Assembly: GCA_016882185.1 (NCBI GenBank)
Contig: VHCC01000053.1
Location: 1-5,789 of the forward strand
Origin: Candidatus Pelagibacterales bacterium
Lineage (GTDB): Bacteria > Pseudomonadota > Alphaproteobacteria > Pelagibacterales > Pelagibacteraceae
Length of the DNA: 5,789 nt
Reading direction: 5' to 3'
Of this stretch, positions 4,686-5,789 are shown one piece after another. Position 1 is the first letter of the stretch, and every line of letters begins with the position of its first letter. The notes below the pieces were generated by a model. That model worked only from the letters and a program-made list of their open reading frames with translations. It ran no database searches and had not been told where the DNA came from. A program made the position numbers and the translations under genes.

Positions 4686-5789
4686 ATGTTTCAAGCATTT
4701 GATAAATTTAGAAAACCAATATTAATATTAATTGCAGGTTCTATTCTACTTGCACTTGCATTTGGCATCAGGCATTCGTTTGGAATATTTTTAATTCCCA
4801 TTAGTGAAAATAATCAATGGGGTAGAGAGGTGTTTGCAATGGGCCTAGCTTTTCAAAATTTAATGTGGGGAATTTGGCAACCTTTTGCTGGTAGAATTTC
4901 AGATAAAATAGGCGCGGGCATAGTCGTATTAATTGGCAGCATTCTTTATGCTTTAGGTTTGTTCTTAATGGGATTTTTATCAACGAAGACTGGATTTATT
5001 ATTGCATCAGGAATTTTAGGAATTGGAATATCAGGCGTTACATTTCCAGTATTTGGTGCAATTAGTAGATCTGTTGCGCCTGAAAAAAGAAGTGTTTCAA
5101 TTGGAATTGCAATGTCCTCTGCATCCCTTGGACAATTTATTATGTTGCCCGCATCTTTAGTTTTATTACAAAATTTTGGACCAACATTATCTTTTGGTAT
5201 TTTATCTATTCTCACACTTATAATGTTAGTACTTGCAATTCCAATGTTTGAAAAACCAGTCGTTCAATCCAACATTCAAGATCTTTCTTTAAAGGAAATA
5301 TTAACAGAGGCCTTTAGTCATCAAGGATTTTGGCTTTTATGTTTTGGATTTTTTGTTTGTGGATTTCATATTCTCTTTATTATGACTCATGTGCCAGCAT
5401 TCTTAATTGATAAAGGACTATCACCCGAAAGCGGAACTGTTGTTTTAGCTTTAATTGGTTTATTTAATATTTTTGGAACTTATTACACTGGTTTTTTAGG
5501 TTCCAAAGTAAGAAAACCCCTAATTTTAAGTTTTATTTATGGCTCACGTGCAGTTATTATTTTAATTTTTATTTTATTCCCTGTTTCTAACTTTACAGCT
5601 TATGTATTTGCTTCTTTGATGGGAATACTTTGGCTCTCAACAATTCCACCAACACAAGGAACTATAATGACCGTTTTTGGAGTAAAAAATATGAGTATGT
5701 TATATGGAATTGCATTTTTATTTCATCAAGTTGGAGCTTTTTTAGGAGGCTGGTTAGGGGGGAAGGTTTATGATCTAACGGGCTCGTAT
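4686..5789 (+). CDS. Major facilitator superfamily transporter, 368 residues, C-terminus cut by the window edge
   Basis: Twelve-helix inner-membrane carrier of the major facilitator superfamily. The frame is open from the ATG at 4686 to the end of the window. Seen: TM1 (about 12-38) with FGIRHSFGIFLIPI (26-39); NNQWGREVFAMGLAFQN (42-58), which resembles the GWxR segment of monocarboxylate and oxalate/formate-type carriers; motif A GRISDKIG (69-76) between TM2 and TM3; and APEKRSVSIGIAMS (131-144) at the start of TM5. A hydrophilic central loop lies at about 188-212 between the six-helix halves. A degenerate second motif A follows TM8 (TGFLGSKVRKP, 268-278). The last visible residues, GGWLGGKVYDLTGSY, are the usual lead into TM12, so perhaps 30-40 residues are missing. 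Substrate is unknown; a small carboxylate is a reasonable guess from the family resemblance. The start has no Shine-Dalgarno; it is the first ATG before TM1. Confidence 0.88.
   Translation, partial: MFQAFDKFRKPILILIAGSILLALAFGIRHSFGIFLIPISENNQWGREVFAMGLAFQNLMWGIWQPFAGRISDKIGAGIVVLIGSILYALGLFLMGFLSTKTGFIIASGILGIGISGVTFPVFGAISRSVAPEKRSVSIGIAMSSASLGQFIMLPASLVLLQNFGPTLSFGILSILTLIMLVLAIPMFEKPVVQSNIQDLSLKEILTEAFSHQGFWLLCFGFFVCGFHILFIMTHVPAFLIDKGLSPESGTVVLALIGLFNIFGTYYTGFLGSKVRKPLILSFIYGSRAVIILIFILFPVSNFTAYVFASLMGILWLSTIPPTQGTIMTVFGVKNMSMLYGIAFLFHQVGAFLGGWLGGKVYDLTGSY

Noticed and set aside
4801..5215. Two minus-strand open frames within the MFS gene
   Set aside because: The plus-strand frame is continuous with MFS motifs across the same bases; the minus-strand translations show no domain.

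Overview
The window is a gene-dense, AT-rich stretch of bacterial DNA. By hand count the D-3-hydroxybutyrate dehydrogenase gene is about 29% GC, and intergenic DNA is lower still. Protein content is alphaproteobacterial in flavour: a Tat-type TRAP binding protein, a BdhA-type dehydrogenase and a short 'core' methionine synthase. Very short spacers, few Shine-Dalgarno sequences and low GC suggest a streamlined marine alphaproteobacterium such as the SAR11/Pelagibacterales group. That placement is inference; no marker gene is present.

Layout, left to right: (1) the N-terminal part of a TRAP transporter substrate-binding protein on the minus strand, running off the left edge; (2) D-3-hydroxybutyrate dehydrogenase on the plus strand; (3) a MetE-catalytic-domain-only methionine synthase (MesD-like) on the minus strand; (4) a PF07399-type putative Na+/H+ antiporter on the plus strand; (5) a TauE/SafE-family permease on the minus strand; (6) a major facilitator transporter on the plus strand, running off the right edge. 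All six genes are intact apart from the two cut by the window. There is no mobile element, RNA gene or CRISPR array, and no gap over 300 bases.

The six genes alternate strand strictly (- + - + - +), so no two adjacent genes form an operon. Convergent pairs touch (dehydrogenase/methionine synthase, 0 nt between stop codons) or overlap (antiporter/TauE, 8 nt). Divergent pairs share short spacers of 138, 99 and 59 bp. The 138-bp spacer between the TRAP gene and the dehydrogenase holds three nested or adjacent inverted repeats and a consensus -10 box. The most economical reading is a divergently transcribed, jointly regulated pair for uptake and oxidation of 3-hydroxybutyrate or a related small acid. 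The other genes (methionine synthesis, ion antiport, anion export, MFS transport) show no obvious shared pathway.

I see no clearly new biological system. The best leads are the operator-rich TRAP/dehydrogenase spacer, the methionine synthase lacking its usual partner gene nearby, and the AT-only hairpin in the antiporter/TauE overlap.
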